Of a stretch of DNA of 64,000 nt, positions 52,263 through 61,586 are shown piece by piece. The notes under the pieces are model-generated. The model did no database searches, was not told the DNA's origin, and saw only the letters and a program-made list of their open reading frames with translations. Numbering within the stretch: the first letter of the stretch is position 1; every line of letters begins with the position of its first letter. Source of the DNA: Mesorhizobium sp. dw_380 (lineage in GTDB: Bacteria; Pseudomonadota; Alphaproteobacteria; Rhizobiales; Rhizobiaceae); assembly GCF_018588885.1 (NCBI RefSeq), contig NZ_JAFFIW010000001.1, forward strand, positions 1 to 64,000, written 5' to 3'. A program made the position numbers and the translations under genes.

Positions 52263-52901
52263 CTACCAGCGCACGAAAAACCGCCCGCCGAGCGCCCCAA
52301 GCAGAGCAAGCGCCGCGATCGCGATCGTATACCAGGTGGCGACGAAAAGCGGCGAATCGTCGAAACAATGCGCGGCATAGAAGGTCGCAGCCAGGCCCCC
52401 GGCGAGCAGGCCTGCCACTGCGCCGGCAAGCACCGGCCGCGTCGGCGCACCGTAGCGCAGCATCCACAGGAAGATCGCCAGCGGGCCGATGCCGATCAGC
52501 GGGATGAAGGTCATGCAAATCATCATGTTGGAGCCGACAAGGCGGGTTCCCCAATCGGCCTCCGGCACGGCGAACAGCTCCAGAACCACCGCCGCCGCGA
52601 CCAGCAGCGGCGCGGCAACCATCCCCGCCATCGCCCGCCCGGTCGCCGCACCCGGCGTCGACAAAGCGCGGACCAGGGCGAAGGCGCTGATGGCCAGCAC
52701 GATGGTGAAAACAAATTTGGAGAGAAAGCGCATCGTGTGCGCGGCCACCATGAAGTCGGGGCGTGGGCCGATCGTCAGCAGGAAGACGATTGCCGCGACA
52801 ACCACGGCGGCACCAGCCGCCAGCCACCAGGCTGAGCGCAATGGCATCGCCTTGCTGCTTGCATCGGCGTCCAGCGCCTTGATGAGATCGTCCGTCCTCA
52901 T
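52263..52901 (-). CDS. nrsF: NrsF-type (DUF1109) anti-sigma factor
   Basis: This six-helix inner-membrane protein of 212 residues matches the NrsF/DUF1109 family, which in Caulobacter holds SigF at the membrane and senses metals through two cysteines. Here the visible candidates are the Cys in NMMICMTFIP (about 131) and in YAAHCFDDSP (about 182), both conserved in the family. The N-terminal MRTDDLIKALDADA is the usual cytoplasmic sigma-binding tail. Its start lies one base after the sigma factor stop (TGA-T-ATG), showing tight co-expression. Confidence 0.9.
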   Translation of the reverse strand: MRTDDLIKALDADASSKAMPLRSAWWLAAGAAVVVAAIVFLLTIGPRPDFMVAAHTMRFLSKFVFTIVLAISAFALVRALSTPGAATGRAMAGMVAAPLLVAAAVVLELFAVPEADWGTRLVGSNMMICMTFIPLIGIGPLAIFLWMLRYGAPTRPVLAGAVAGLLAGGLAATFYAAHCFDDSPLFVATWYTIAIAALALLGALGGRFFVRW

Positions 52902-52902
52902 A

Positions 52903-53439
52903 TCATTCCCGCCCGAATCGTCTTGCTATCGCGGCAAGTCCTCGATGCAGCGACACACGCACCGCTGTCTCGCTGATGCCGAACTTCGCCGCCGTTTCGC
53001 CGATCGAGCAGCCCTCCACCGAAACGGCAGAGACCACCGAACGCTGTGCCGGCGGCAATCCGCCCAGGGCCCGGTTGATGTCGCGTTCGCTGACGGTCTC
53101 GGTTTCCGGCTCGGCGAACGTCTCGGCGATATCGTCGACATCGATCTCGATGCGCCGTCCGCGCCGACGAAACGCATCGATCAGCTTGAAGCGGGCGATC
53201 GCATAAATCCATGGCAGCACCGGCGCGTCCTGGCGCCAGGTATGCCGTTTCACATGAATGGCCAGCAAGGTTTCCTGCACGACGTCCTCGGGATCGACCC
53301 CGCCCTGCACGATCTTGCGCCTGACAAAACCGCGCACCAGCGCGGCAATCCGGTGCAGAAAGTCGGCGTAGGCTCTTTCGTCTCCCGCGATCGCGGCCCG
53401 CAACAGCCGGGAAAGCTCGGCCTCGTCCTTGCCGCTCAC
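52903..53439 (-). CDS. sigF: ECF sigma factor, SigF type
   Basis: This 178-residue extracytoplasmic-function sigma factor has sigma-2 (about 25-95, with DPEDVVQETLLAIH and WIYAIARFKLIDAFRR) and sigma-4 (about 120-170, ETAAKFGISETAVRVSLHRGL as helix-turn-helix). Pairing with NrsF identifies the metal or oxidant-stress class known from Caulobacter and Bradyrhizobium. The start is GTG 53439 with GGGGAG upstream. A promoter at 53459-53484 resembles its own target motif, so it probably autoregulates. Its usual targets (methionine sulfoxide reductase or DoxX genes) are not in the window. Confidence 0.92.
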   Translation of the reverse strand: MSGKDEAELSRLLRAAIAGDERAYADFLHRIAALVRGFVRRKIVQGGVDPEDVVQETLLAIHVKRHTWRQDAPVLPWIYAIARFKLIDAFRRRGRRIEIDVDDIAETFAEPETETVSERDINRALGGLPPAQRSVVSAVSVEGCSIGETAAKFGISETAVRVSLHRGLAAIARRFGRE

Positions 53440-53458
53440 AAGAGTTCACTCCCCGATT

Positions 53459-53484
53459 TTCGCGCTTCGGCACTGATTTGTTAC
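53459..53484 (-). promoter_or_regulatory. Candidate SigF-type autoregulatory promoter
   Basis: On the minus strand GTAACA (complement of 53479-53484) and CGAA (complement of 53459-53462) are separated by exactly 16 bases. As I recall it, the Caulobacter SigF motif is GTAACC-N16-CGAA. It lies directly before the sigma gene; the leader would be short. Confidence 0.6.
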
Positions 53485-53692
53485 GTGGCCGGCGAAATAA
53501 TGTCCAAGCCAAACTAGGGGCAAATCACGAAAGTTTGCGGGATCCTGAGGGCGCAACCGCACACCGGCTCCCCTCACCGGCCTTTGCGGGAATGCCTCGT
53601 GCCAAACCGTCGGCCAAGCCGCCATCACATGGAATTGTCCGCTCGCATCGACCTTTACCCCTCAGCGACCGATTGAAGCAGACCGTCAATGT

Positions 53693-53707
53693 TGACTATA
53701 CGTGTCA
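53693..53707 (+). promoter_or_regulatory. Iron-responsive operator (RirA-type, TGA-N9-TCA)
   Basis: TGA-CTATACGTG-TCA matches the rhizobial IRO consensus exactly. It overlaps a TTGACT -35-like hexamer 50-65 bp upstream of the ferric-binding-protein gene, where repressor binding would block transcription under iron-replete conditions. Confidence 0.7.
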
Positions 53708-53757
53708 GGTATTGATAGGTGCTTCGTGCCAAAACCAATGACATCGAGGATGACGCC

Positions 53758-54765
53758 ATGAAATTCCCTCTTCCCGCCCTTGCCGGTGCCGCCGCGCTTG
53801 CAATCAGCCTGACCGCAGGTCCGGCGATGGCCGAAGATGCCGGCATCATCGTCTACAACGCCCAGCACGAAAGCCTGGCCAAGGAATGGGCCGAAGGCTT
53901 CACCAAGGAAACCGGCATCAAGGTCACCTTGCGCAATGGCGGCGACAGCGACTTCTCCAACCAGATCGTCGCCGAGGGCGCCTCCTCGCCAGCCGACGTG
54001 TTCCTGACGGAAAATTCGCCGGCCATGGCGCTGGTCGAGAATGCCGGCCTGTTCGCACCGGTCGATGCCGAGACGCTTGTGCAGGTGCCACAGGATTATC
54101 AGCCAGCCAGCGGCAAATGGGTCGGTGTAGCTGCGCGCAGCACCGTTTTCGCCTACAACACGACCAAGCTCAAGGCCGACCAGCTGCCCAAGTCGCTGCT
54201 CGATCTCGCCGATCCGAGCTGGAAAGGCCGTTGGGCGGCCTCGCCTTCGGGCGCCGATTTCCAGGCAATCGTCAGCGCATTGCTGCAGCTCAAGGGCGAG
54301 GCCGCCACAGCCGACTGGCTGAAGGCGATGAAAGAGAACTTCACCGCCTACAAGGGCAACAGCACCGTGATGAAGGCGGTCAACGCCGGCGAGATCGAAG
54401 GCGGCGTGATCTACCACTATTACTATTTCGGCGATCAGGCCAAGACCGGCGAAAACAGCAAGAACATCGCGCTGCACTATTTCAAGAACCAGGATCCGGG
54501 CGCTTTCGTCTCGGTCTCGGGTGGCGGCGTGCTCGCCTCCAGCAAACATCCGAAGGAAGCCCAGGCGTTCCTGAAATGGGTGACCGGCAAGGGCGGCCAG
54601 GACGTGCTGAAGAACGGAACCTCGTTCGAATACGCCGTCGGCAAGGGCGCGGGGTCCAATCCGAAGCTGGTGCCGCTGGCTGATCTGCAGGCGCCGAAGG
54701 TCGACGCCACGACGCTGAACTCCAAGAAGGTCACCGACTTGATGACGGCAGCCGGCTTGCTTTAG
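53758..54765 (+). CDS. fbpA: Periplasmic ferric-iron-binding protein (FbpA/FutA type)
   Basis: This is the substrate-binding protein of a ferric ABC importer. The 335-residue precursor has a signal peptide cut after AMA (residue 25), then the iron site residues: Y33 and H37 in VYNAQHE, and the tyrosine cluster Y219, Y221-Y223 in GGVIYHYYYFGDQ that coordinates ferric iron. I start at ATG 53758 with GAGGATGACGCC upstream. A RirA-type box lies 50 bp upstream, and a hairpin after the stop may lower expression of the permease genes relative to this one. Confidence 0.93.
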   Translation: MKFPLPALAGAAALAISLTAGPAMAEDAGIIVYNAQHESLAKEWAEGFTKETGIKVTLRNGGDSDFSNQIVAEGASSPADVFLTENSPAMALVENAGLFAPVDAETLVQVPQDYQPASGKWVGVAARSTVFAYNTTKLKADQLPKSLLDLADPSWKGRWAASPSGADFQAIVSALLQLKGEAATADWLKAMKENFTAYKGNSTVMKAVNAGEIEGGVIYHYYYFGDQAKTGENSKNIALHYFKNQDPGAFVSVSGGGVLASSKHPKEAQAFLKWVTGKGGQDVLKNGTSFEYAVGKGAGSNPKLVPLADLQAPKVDATTLNSKKVTDLMTAAGLL

Positions 54766-54798
54766 TTGGCGTTCGTCCTAATAAGGGCAACCGACCGT

Positions 54799-54829
54799 GC
54801 TCCCGCGGGAATTGCCCTTCCGCGGGAGC
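54799..54829 (+). terminator. Hairpin between fbpA and fbpB, likely attenuator
   Basis: GCTCCCGCGG (54799-54808) and CCGCGGGAGC (54820-54829) form a perfect 10-bp stem with an 11-base loop, then GTTTTGTTT. It lies 33 bp past the binding-protein stop and would reduce read-through to the permease genes. Confidence 0.7.
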
Positions 54830-54936
54830 GTTTTGTTTCGAGATGCATTCGTCCATGACGACACGCTGCGTTCCTGACCGCGACCGCGGTCCCTTGATTG
54901 CTGGCGCCGCGCCACAAATGCGGGGCTCTTGAGCTG

Positions 54937-56517
54937 ATGCAGTCCGCGGTCGATCTCGCGCGCCCGGGCTTGCCGCCGAAGATGCGCCGAAGGGCGCAGC
55001 GGCGGGCGGCGCCCTGGCTTGTCATCGCCGCCATCCTCGTCTCCCTGCTGGCGTTGGTACCGCTTGCCTTCATCATATGGATCGCGGTGCAGACCGGCTG
55101 GGACACCGTCGCGGCGCTGGTCTTCAGGCCGCGCGTTGGCGAACTGCTCGTCAACACGACCCTGCTGGTGCTGCTGGCCGTGCCGATCTCGATCGTCCTG
55201 TCGGTGACGCTGGCTTGGCTGACCGAGCGCAGCGACCTGCCCGGCGCCCGGTTCTGGGCCTGGCTGTGCGTGGCGCCGCTCGCCATTCCCGCTTTCGTGC
55301 ACTCCTATGCCTGGATCACCATGGTGCCCGGGCTGCATGGTCTGTGGGCCGGCGTGCTTGTGTCCGTGATCGCCTATTTCCCCTTCCTCTATCTGCCGGT
55401 GTCGGCGGCGCTGCGCCGCCTCGATCCCGCCCTGGAGGACGCGGCCGCGGCACTTGGCCTTGGACCCTGGCGCGTGTTCTGGCGTGTCGTGGTGCCGCAG
55501 CTGAGATTAGCCATCTGCGGCGGCTCGCTGCTGGTCGGACTGCACCTGCTGGCCGAATATGGCCTCTATGTCTTCATCCGCTTCGACACCTTCACCACGG
55601 CGATCGTCGACCAGTTCCAGTCGACCTTCAACGGACCGGCCGCCAACATGCTGGCCGGCGTGCTGGTGACCTGCTGCTTCGTGCTTCTGGGCCTCGAAGT
55701 GCTGGTGCGCGGCGAGGAGCGCTACGCCCGTGTCGGTTCCGGCGCGGCGCGGTACCTGCCACGAACAGGCCTCGGCCGTGCCACCATCCCGAGCCTGGTC
55801 CTGCTTGTCTTCACCACGCTGCTGGCGCTTGGCGTGCCGTTCGTCACCATCGGCCGCTGGCTCGTCGCCGGCGGCGCCGGTGTCTGGCGCCTCGACGAAA
55901 TTGGCCTCGCGCTCGGCCAGACGCTGTTCCTGTCGCTTGCCGGTGCATTGCTTGCCACCATCGCCGCCATGCCGATGGCCTGGATCTCCATCCGCGCGCC
56001 GGGGCCGTTGCAGCGCCTGCTCGAGGGTTGCAACTACATCGTCGGCTCGCTACCGGGTGTCGTCATCGCGCTGGCGCTGGTCACCATCACCGTGCGCATC
56101 GCCCTGCCGCTCTATCAGACCCTGTTCACAATCCTGGTTGCCTATGCGCTCATGTTCCTGCCGCGTGCCCTGGTCAGCCTGCGCGCATCGATCGCCCAGG
56201 CCCCGGTCGAGCTCGAGCGGGCCGCGTCCGGCCTCGGCCGGCCGCCGCTCAACGCGCTGTGGTCGACGACCATCCGCCTGTCGGCGCCCGGTGCCGCGGC
56301 CGGCATGGCGCTGGTGGCGCTCGGCATCATGAACGAGTTGACCGCGACCCAGATGCTGGCGCCGAACGGCACCCGCACGCTGGCGATGGCGTTCTGGGCC
56401 TACAGCGGCGAGATCGATTACGCCTCGGCGGCCCCTTACGCCTTCATCATGGTGGCGATGTCGCTGCCCCTGACCTGGCTGCTCTATGTCCAGTCGAAAC
56501 GGATGGCCGGACGATGA
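54937..56517 (+). CDS. fbpB: Ferric iron ABC transporter permease (FbpB type, double domain)
   Basis: This inner-membrane permease of 526 residues fuses two transmembrane modules of about six helices each (BPD_transp_1), so one chain makes both halves of the channel. Each half has an EAA loop: [23 protein letters not shown] (about 166-188) and [22 protein letters not shown] (about 425-446). ATG 54937 is favoured; a TTG at 54898 is in frame. Its stop overlaps the fbpC start (ATGA). Confidence 0.92.
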   Translation: MQSAVDLARPGLPPKMRRRAQRRAAPWLVIAAILVSLLALVPLAFIIWIAVQTGWDTVAALVFRPRVGELLVNTTLLVLLAVPISIVLSVTLAWLTERSDLPGARFWAWLCVAPLAIPAFVHSYAWITMVPGLHGLWAGVLVSVIAYFPFLYLPVSAALRRLDPALEDAAAALGLGPWRVFWRVVVPQLRLAICGGSLLVGLHLLAEYGLYVFIRFDTFTTAIVDQFQSTFNGPAANMLAGVLVTCCFVLLGLEVLVRGEERYARVGSGAARYLPRTGLGRATIPSLVLLVFTTLLALGVPFVTIGRWLVAGGAGVWRLDEIGLALGQTLFLSLAGALLATIAAMPMAWISIRAPGPLQRLLEGCNYIVGSLPGVVIALALVTITVRIALPLYQTLFTILVAYALMFLPRALVSLRASIAQAPVELERAASGLGRPPLNALWSTTIRLSAPGAAAGMALVALGIMNELTATQMLAPNGTRTLAMAFWAYSGEIDYASAAPYAFIMVAMSLPLTWLLYVQSKRMAGR

Positions 56518-57596
56518 GCTTTCTCGAAATCAGCGGCCTGACAAAGCACTATGGCCCGGTCGCAGCACTTGCCGGCGTCGACCTCAATGCCGCCAGCGGC
56601 AGCCGCACCGCGATCGTCGGACCCTCCGGCTGCGGCAAGACGACCTTGCTGCGGCTGATCGCCGGCTTCGAGGCGCCGGACCAGGGCCGCATCGTGCTGG
56701 ACGGCAAGGTGCTGGCCAATGGCGGCGCCGCTGTCCCGGCACATCGCCGCGGCATCGGCGTGGTGGCGCAGGACGGCGCCCTGTTCCCGCATCTGACCAT
56801 ATCGGAGAATATCGGTTTCGGCATGGGCCGGGGCGATGACAAGCGTGCCGAGCGCATCGTCGAACTCGCCTATATCGTCGGGCTGGACAAGGCGATCCTC
56901 AAGCGCCGTCCGCACGAACTCTCCGGCGGCCAGCAGCAGCGTGTGGCGCTGGCCCGCGCCATGGCGATGAAGCCGCGGCTGATGCTGCTCGACGAGCCGT
57001 TCTCGGCCTTGGATACCGGCCTGCGCGCCTCGATGCGCAAGGCAGTGGCCGAACTTCTGGAGGCCGCCGGCATCACCACCATCCTGGTGACGCACGACCA
57101 GGCGGAGGCGCTGTCCTTCGCCAGCCAGGTGGCGGTGATGCGTGACGGGAAATTTTCGCAGGTCGGCACGCCGCGCGAACTCTATCTCAAGCCGAAGGAC
57201 AGGATGATCGCCGAGTTCCTCGGCGACGCCATCATCCTGCCGGCAAGCATCTCGGGCGGCTTCGCCAGCTCGCCGCTGGGCCGCATCGCCGTCGACACCC
57301 CAGACAACAGGGATATCGCCCGCATCATGTTGCGGCCGGAACAGATCGGACTGAAAAGGACATCGCGCGAAGGCATGTCGGGCACGACCGACATGTTGTT
57401 CGGCGAAGTGACGGAATCGGAATTCGCCGGCTCGATGTGCACGATCGCGGTGCGGCTGTTGAACAATGCCGATCCGCCCGATGCAGCAGCGATCGGCAAC
57501 ACGCCGCTGATCCTGCGCAAACCTGGCATGGACACCCCGGCGGTCGGCGAGATCGTCCGGCTCACCGTGTCGGGAAAGGCGCATGTGTTCGTCTGA
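56514..57596 (+). CDS. fbpC: Ferric iron ABC transporter ATP-binding protein (FbpC type)
   Basis: This is the ATPase of the ferric importer, 360 residues. It has Walker A GPSGCGKT (36-43), Q-loop Q86, signature LSGGQQQR (136-143), Walker B ending in D160-E161 and H-loop THDQAEAL (about 192). A C-terminal TOBE-like domain (about 245-355) follows. The overlapping start ATG 56514 with fbpB indicates coupled translation. It ends the operon; the convergent phosphodiesterase gene begins 45 bp away. Confidence 0.94.
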   Translation: MSFLEISGLTKHYGPVAALAGVDLNAASGSRTAIVGPSGCGKTTLLRLIAGFEAPDQGRIVLDGKVLANGGAAVPAHRRGIGVVAQDGALFPHLTISENIGFGMGRGDDKRAERIVELAYIVGLDKAILKRRPHELSGGQQQRVALARAMAMKPRLMLLDEPFSALDTGLRASMRKAVAELLEAAGITTILVTHDQAEALSFASQVAVMRDGKFSQVGTPRELYLKPKDRMIAEFLGDAIILPASISGGFASSPLGRIAVDTPDNRDIARIMLRPEQIGLKRTSREGMSGTTDMLFGEVTESEFAGSMCTIAVRLLNNADPPDAAAIGNTPLILRKPGMDTPAVGEIVRLTVSGKAHVFV

Positions 57597-57640
57597 GCGG
57601 CCCGAAGGCTGACGGTGCTGCATCCTGCGCGGTAGCCAGG

Positions 57641-58450
57641 TCACGCCGCGATGCGTTCGCCGGTTTCGGCTGAATAGACGGGCCACTGCTCGAGAAAATC
57701 GCAGCCATGCACGATCACGCGCTCGTTGGCGCTGTCGACAAGGATGACCGCGTAGGACGGCGGCGCCTGCTCGACGATCTCGCTCGATCGGTCAAGCGCA
57801 AGCTCGAAGCGGGCGTGCAGGCCGCGTTGCGCCGAGAACGGAATGCCGGCGACCGTGCCGGCAATGTCGCGATGAACATGGCCGAAGAAGATGTGGCGGG
57901 CGTTGCCATGGCGCCGCAGCAGGCTGAGCAACCGCTCCGGCTGTTCGAGGGCCAGCGGATCGAGCTGCGGCAGGCCGAGCGCGACCGGCGGATGGTGCAG
58001 GAAGATGTAGACAGGCCCGCCCGCCGATTGTTCCAGCCGGGCCTCGAGCCAGGCAAGCCGCCTTTCGCACAATTCGCCCTCGATGCGCCCTTCCGCCAGG
58101 CAGTCGAGGAACAGCAGCGCTTCGTCGCCGGTGTCATGGACCGACTGCACGAAGCCATTCTCGTCGACCGGATTTTCCGGAAACGCCGCGACAAGATTGG
58201 CCCGCCGGTCATGGTTGCCCGGCAGCAGCCTGTACGGCATCGACAGCGGGCTCAGGGCAATGCGAAGATCGGCATAGCTTTCCGGTGCGCCGGTCTCGGT
58301 CAGGTCGCCGGTGAAGACGCAGAGTGCCGCGTCGGCGTGATGCGCATTGATGTGCGCGATGCATGAGGCCAGCCGCTGATGCAGGTCCGCGCCAAAGCGG
58401 CGCTCGCCTTGCCGGCCAAGATGCACATCCGTGACCTGAATGATTTTCAT
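57641..58450 (-). CDS. GpdQ-like metallophosphodiesterase
   Basis: This 269-residue calcineurin-like phosphoesterase has a complete metal site: D8 and H10 in TDVHLG, D49 in TGDLTE, N78-H79 in LLPGNHD, H156 in FLHHPP and the late GHVH. The LPGNHD and HHPPVALGLPQLDPLAL segments resemble glycerophosphodiesterase GpdQ, though cAMP phosphodiesterase CpdA is close. It lies 64 bp downstream of ugpC on the same strand, so it probably releases glycerol-3-phosphate from imported diesters (inference). ATG 58450 begins the fold; an in-frame start at 58552 adds unrelated residues. Confidence 0.88.
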   Translation of the reverse strand: MKIIQVTDVHLGRQGERRFGADLHQRLASCIAHINAHHADAALCVFTGDLTETGAPESYADLRIALSPLSMPYRLLPGNHDRRANLVAAFPENPVDENGFVQSVHDTGDEALLFLDCLAEGRIEGELCERRLAWLEARLEQSAGGPVYIFLHHPPVALGLPQLDPLALEQPERLLSLLRRHGNARHIFFGHVHRDIAGTVAGIPFSAQRGLHARFELALDRSSEIVEQAPPSYAVILVDSANERVIVHGCDFLEQWPVYSAETGERIAA

Positions 58451-58514
58451 GATGCTTTCCTGGACGTGCCGAACGCCGGCAGTTTCGTCACCGGCGATGA
58501 TGGAGGCTTCGGGA

Positions 58515-59615
58515 TCAGAGTGCCGGTTCGGGAACGGAAGCCTTGAACACATCGAGGCGGGTTCCCGTTTCCGACGAGAAGAAATGCATGTCGTCGGGCG
58601 AAAGCTTCAGGCCTACGGCACTGCCCGGCTCGGGATGCACGGCCTCCGACGTCATCACCGAAAACGGCGCGCCGTCGAGATCGACATAGATGACCCGCCC
58701 CGCGCCGAGTTCCTCGACCAGATCGACGGTCGCCTTGAGCGCGCCCGCCGTGCCCGGCGCCACCAGCCGGACGGCTTCCGGCCGGACGCCCATCGCCACC
58801 TTCGTGCCGACCGGCAGGCCGGCGCGGGCAATCGTCAGGCGCCGGCTGCCGCCGAGCAGCGACAGCCCGTCGAGATCGACAGTGCCTTCCAGAATGTTCA
58901 TCGCCGGCGCGCCGACGAAGGTGGCGACGAAGCGGCTGGCGGGCCGGGTGTAGATCTCACCCGGCGTGCCGACCTGTTCCACCCGTCCACCATTCATCAC
59001 CACCAGCCGGTCGGCGAGCGTCATTGCTTCGACCTGGTCGTGCGTGACGAAGACGGAGGTAGCGTTCAGCCGGCGGTGCAGCTTGCGGATTTCCGAGCGC
59101 ATCTGGACGCGCAGCTTGGCATCGAGGTTGGACAACGGCTCGTCGAACAGGAACACTTTCGGCTCGCGGATCATTGCCCGGCCCATGGCGACGCGCTGCC
59201 GCTGGCCGCCGGAAAGCGCCATCGGCCTGCGGTCGAGCAGCTGTTCGAGCTCCAGTGTGCGGGCAACCGCCTGTATGCGCAGCTGGCGCTCGGCAGCCGG
59301 AACCCCGGCGACCTTGAGCGAATAGCCGATGTTCTGCGCCACGCTCATATGCGGATAGAGCGCGTAGTTCTGGAACACCATGGCGCAGCCGCGCTCGCGC
59401 GGCTCGAGTTTGTTGACCACCGTGCCATCGATCGCGATCTCGCCGCCGGAGATATCCTCCAATCCGGCGATCATGCGAAGCAGCGTGGACTTGCCGCAGC
59501 CCGACGGCCCGAGGATGACGACGAACTCGCCCGACCTGATATCGAGGTCGACGCCGTGCACGACCTGCATCTTGGCGTAGCTCTTCTTCACGTCGCGAAT
59601 GGTGATGGAGGCCAT
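58515..59615 (-). CDS. ugpC: sn-glycerol-3-phosphate ABC transporter ATP-binding protein UgpC
   Basis: This is the ATPase of the Ugp importer, 366 residues, of the MalK/UgpC class. It has Walker A GPSGCGKS (36-43), signature [15 protein letters not shown] (about 135), Walker [15 protein letters not shown] and the MalK-type regulatory TOBE domain (about 240-360) with [14 protein letters not shown] 59615 is chosen because [13 protein letters not shown] matches the family start; a longer frame to 59852 is unrelated. It lies 17 bp downstream of ugpE. Confidence 0.95.
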   Translation of the reverse strand: MASITIRDVKKSYAKMQVVHGVDLDIRSGEFVVILGPSGCGKSTLLRMIAGLEDISGGEIAIDGTVVNKLEPRERGCAMVFQNYALYPHMSVAQNIGYSLKVAGVPAAERQLRIQAVARTLELEQLLDRRPMALSGGQRQRVAMGRAMIREPKVFLFDEPLSNLDAKLRVQMRSEIRKLHRRLNATSVFVTHDQVEAMTLADRLVVMNGGRVEQVGTPGEIYTRPASRFVATFVGAPAMNILEGTVDLDGLSLLGGSRRLTIARAGLPVGTKVAMGVRPEAVRLVAPGTAGALKATVDLVEELGAGRVIYVDLDGAPFSVMTSEAVHPEPGSAVGLKLSPDDMHFFSSETGTRLDVFKASVPEPAL

Positions 59616-59632
59616 TGGCTGTCCTTTCCAGG

Positions 59633-60553
59633 TCACTTTTCGGTGGCGATCAGGCCGCGCACGAACCAGCGTTGCATGGCGACCACGACGACCAGCGGCG
59701 GCAGCATGACGATGAGCGTTCCGGCCATGGCGATGTGCCATTCCGGAATGCCGCCGACATTGGGGATCAACTGCTTGAGCTCCGTCACCGCCGTCGCATG
59801 CGACTGGTCGGTGGTGATGAGCAGCGGCCACAGATACTGGTTCCAGGCCCACAGGAACATGATGGTGCCAAGTGCGGCCATGTTGTTGCGCGACAGCGGC
59901 AGCAGGATATCGATGAAGAAACGCAGTGCCCCGGCGCCATCCATGCGCGCCGCCTCGGTCAGCTCATCCGGCACCGTCAGGAAGAACTGCCGGTAGAGAA
60001 ACGTGCCGGTGGCCGTGGCGATCAGCGGCATGATCAGGCCGGTGTAGGAATTGAGCAGCCCGAGGCTGAGCGAGACGTGCACGCCCGATACTTTCTCGAT
60101 CAGCCAGCTCAAGCCTGTCACGTCGAGAATGGCCTGATAGGGCGACAGCACATCGGCAACGACGGCGTAAGTCGGCACGATGCGCACTTCCAGCGGCAGC
60201 ATCAGGGTGACGAAGATCAGCCAGAAGATGAAGGTGCGCCCGGGATAGCGGAAATAGACGATCGAGAAGGCGGTAAGCGCCGAGATGATCACTTTGCCTG
60301 CCGCCACGCCCGCAGCCATGATGAAGCTGTTGAGCAGCTTGGGGCCGAGATCGGCGGTCGTCCATGCCGTCTTGATGTTGACCCAGAAATCGTTGCCTGG
60401 CAGCAGGGACATCGGCACATCGTTGACATCCCTGAGGTTGTGCGACGCCGCGATCGCCACGACCACGAAGGGCGCGACACAAAAGACGAAGCCGACGAAC
60501 AGGATCAGATGGGTGAAGAAATTGAGGAACGGGGTACGCTCTACCATGGCCAT
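59633..60553 (-). CDS. ugpE: sn-glycerol-3-phosphate ABC transporter permease UgpE
   Basis: This inner-membrane permease of 306 residues has six helices and the EAA loop [28 protein letters not shown] (about 210-237). The MalG-like C-terminus fits a UgpE. It is one base after ugpA, so the two are co-translated. It forms the channel with UgpA, driven by UgpC. ATG 60553 has GGTGAGATGGCC upstream. Confidence 0.94.
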   Translation of the reverse strand: MAMVERTPFLNFFTHLILFVGFVFCVAPFVVVAIAASHNLRDVNDVPMSLLPGNDFWVNIKTAWTTADLGPKLLNSFIMAAGVAAGKVIISALTAFSIVYFRYPGRTFIFWLIFVTLMLPLEVRIVPTYAVVADVLSPYQAILDVTGLSWLIEKVSGVHVSLSLGLLNSYTGLIMPLIATATGTFLYRQFFLTVPDELTEAARMDGAGALRFFIDILLPLSRNNMAALGTIMFLWAWNQYLWPLLITTDQSHATAVTELKQLIPNVGGIPEWHIAMAGTLIVMLPPLVVVVAMQRWFVRGLIATEK

Positions 60554-60554
60554 C

Positions 60555-61439
60555 TCACCTGTAGTGCACGCGCCGCTCGATGAAGCGGAACTGGAAGATG
60601 GTGAGCACGATGATGAGCAGCATCAGGATGATGCTCTGCGCGGCGGCGCCTGAATAATCGAGGCCTTTGAAGCCGTCGGAATAGATCTTGTAGACCATCA
60701 GATTGGTCGCATTCGCCGGGCCTCCGGCCGTCATGATGTCGACGATGCCGAACGAATCCTGGAAGCTCTCGGTGATGTTGATGACCAGCAGGAAGAAGAT
60801 CGTCGGCGTGATCAGCGGGAACTGGATATCCCAGAAGCGCCTGATGACGCCGGACCCATCCATCGCCGCCGCCTCGATCAATGACCGGGGGATGGCCTGG
60901 AACGCGGCCAGGAAAAAAATGAAGTTATAGCCGACATATTTCCAGGAGAAGGCGACGATGATCGAAGCCATGGCGTCGGCGCCGTCGAGGCCGGGGTCCC
61001 AGAAGCCCGGCCAGACCCGGTTGACCACGGCCATGAAGCCGGCTTCCGGCGCCAGGATAAAGCGGAATGCCATCGCCAGCGCGGGGGCGGCGATGCCGTA
61101 AGGCCAGATCAGCACCACACGGTAGAGACGCGAGCCGGCAAGCTGGCGATCGGTCAAGGCGGCGAGCACCAGCGCGATGAACATCGCAAGACCGGTGCTG
61201 ATCGCGGCAAAGACAAGGCTGGCGGAGATCGAGTTCCAGTAGTCGGCGTTGGACAGGATCGAACGGAAATTGTCGAGCCCGACCCAGATGTTGCCGCCGC
61301 CCCAGGGCTGCTGCAGCGTCAGCGACCAGTACACGGCCTGGCCGGCCGGCCAGTAGAAGAAGGTGAAGATCAGGACGAGCTGCGGCACCGCGAAAAGGAT
61401 ACCGATAGTCCACTTGCTGAAGGTAACGCGTTTTTCCAT
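60555..61439 (-). CDS. ugpA: sn-glycerol-3-phosphate ABC transporter permease UgpA
   Basis: This inner-membrane permease of 294 residues has six helices, an EAA loop PRSLIEAAAMDGSGVIRRFWDIQFPLITPT (about 186-215) and the UgpA/MalF-type N-terminal FFYWPAGQAVYWSL. It is the partner of UgpE. It is separated from ugpB by 147 bp carrying a short palindromic repeat, the usual place for attenuation after a binding-protein gene. Confidence 0.94.
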   Translation of the reverse strand: MEKRVTFSKWTIGILFAVPQLVLIFTFFYWPAGQAVYWSLTLQQPWGGGNIWVGLDNFRSILSNADYWNSISASLVFAAISTGLAMFIALVLAALTDRQLAGSRLYRVVLIWPYGIAAPALAMAFRFILAPEAGFMAVVNRVWPGFWDPGLDGADAMASIIVAFSWKYVGYNFIFFLAAFQAIPRSLIEAAAMDGSGVIRRFWDIQFPLITPTIFFLLVINITESFQDSFGIVDIMTAGGPANATNLMVYKIYSDGFKGLDYSGAAAQSIILMLLIIVLTIFQFRFIERRVHYR

Positions 61440-61513
61440 CGATCCGCCGACGCCGCCTGAAAGCCAGCTCTGAGCAAAGTGAGACTAATAACGAAATGAC
61501 CGCCCGTCGACCC

Positions 61514-61551
61514 AGGCACGATCCCGAAGAGGAACCGGAGAGATCATGCCT
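61514..61551. repeat. Short palindromic repeat between ugpB and ugpA
   Basis: AGGCACGATC (61514-61523) and GATCATGCCT (61542-61551) pair at nine of ten positions, with a CCGAAGAGGAACCGG core like the 43722-43789 element but shorter. It may lower read-through from ugpB into ugpAEC. Confidence 0.55.
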
Positions 61552-61586
61552 GAAAGTGTCCGCGGGCGGCCTGAGATCTTCAGCGA

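Larger units (their letters stand above)
53440..53757. other. 318-bp divergent intergenic region
   Basis: This gap holds the SigF-type promoter for the ECF/nrsF pair (53459-53484) and, on the other side, an iron-responsive box (53693-53707) before the ferric transporter genes. I see no gene between. Confidence 0.7.
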
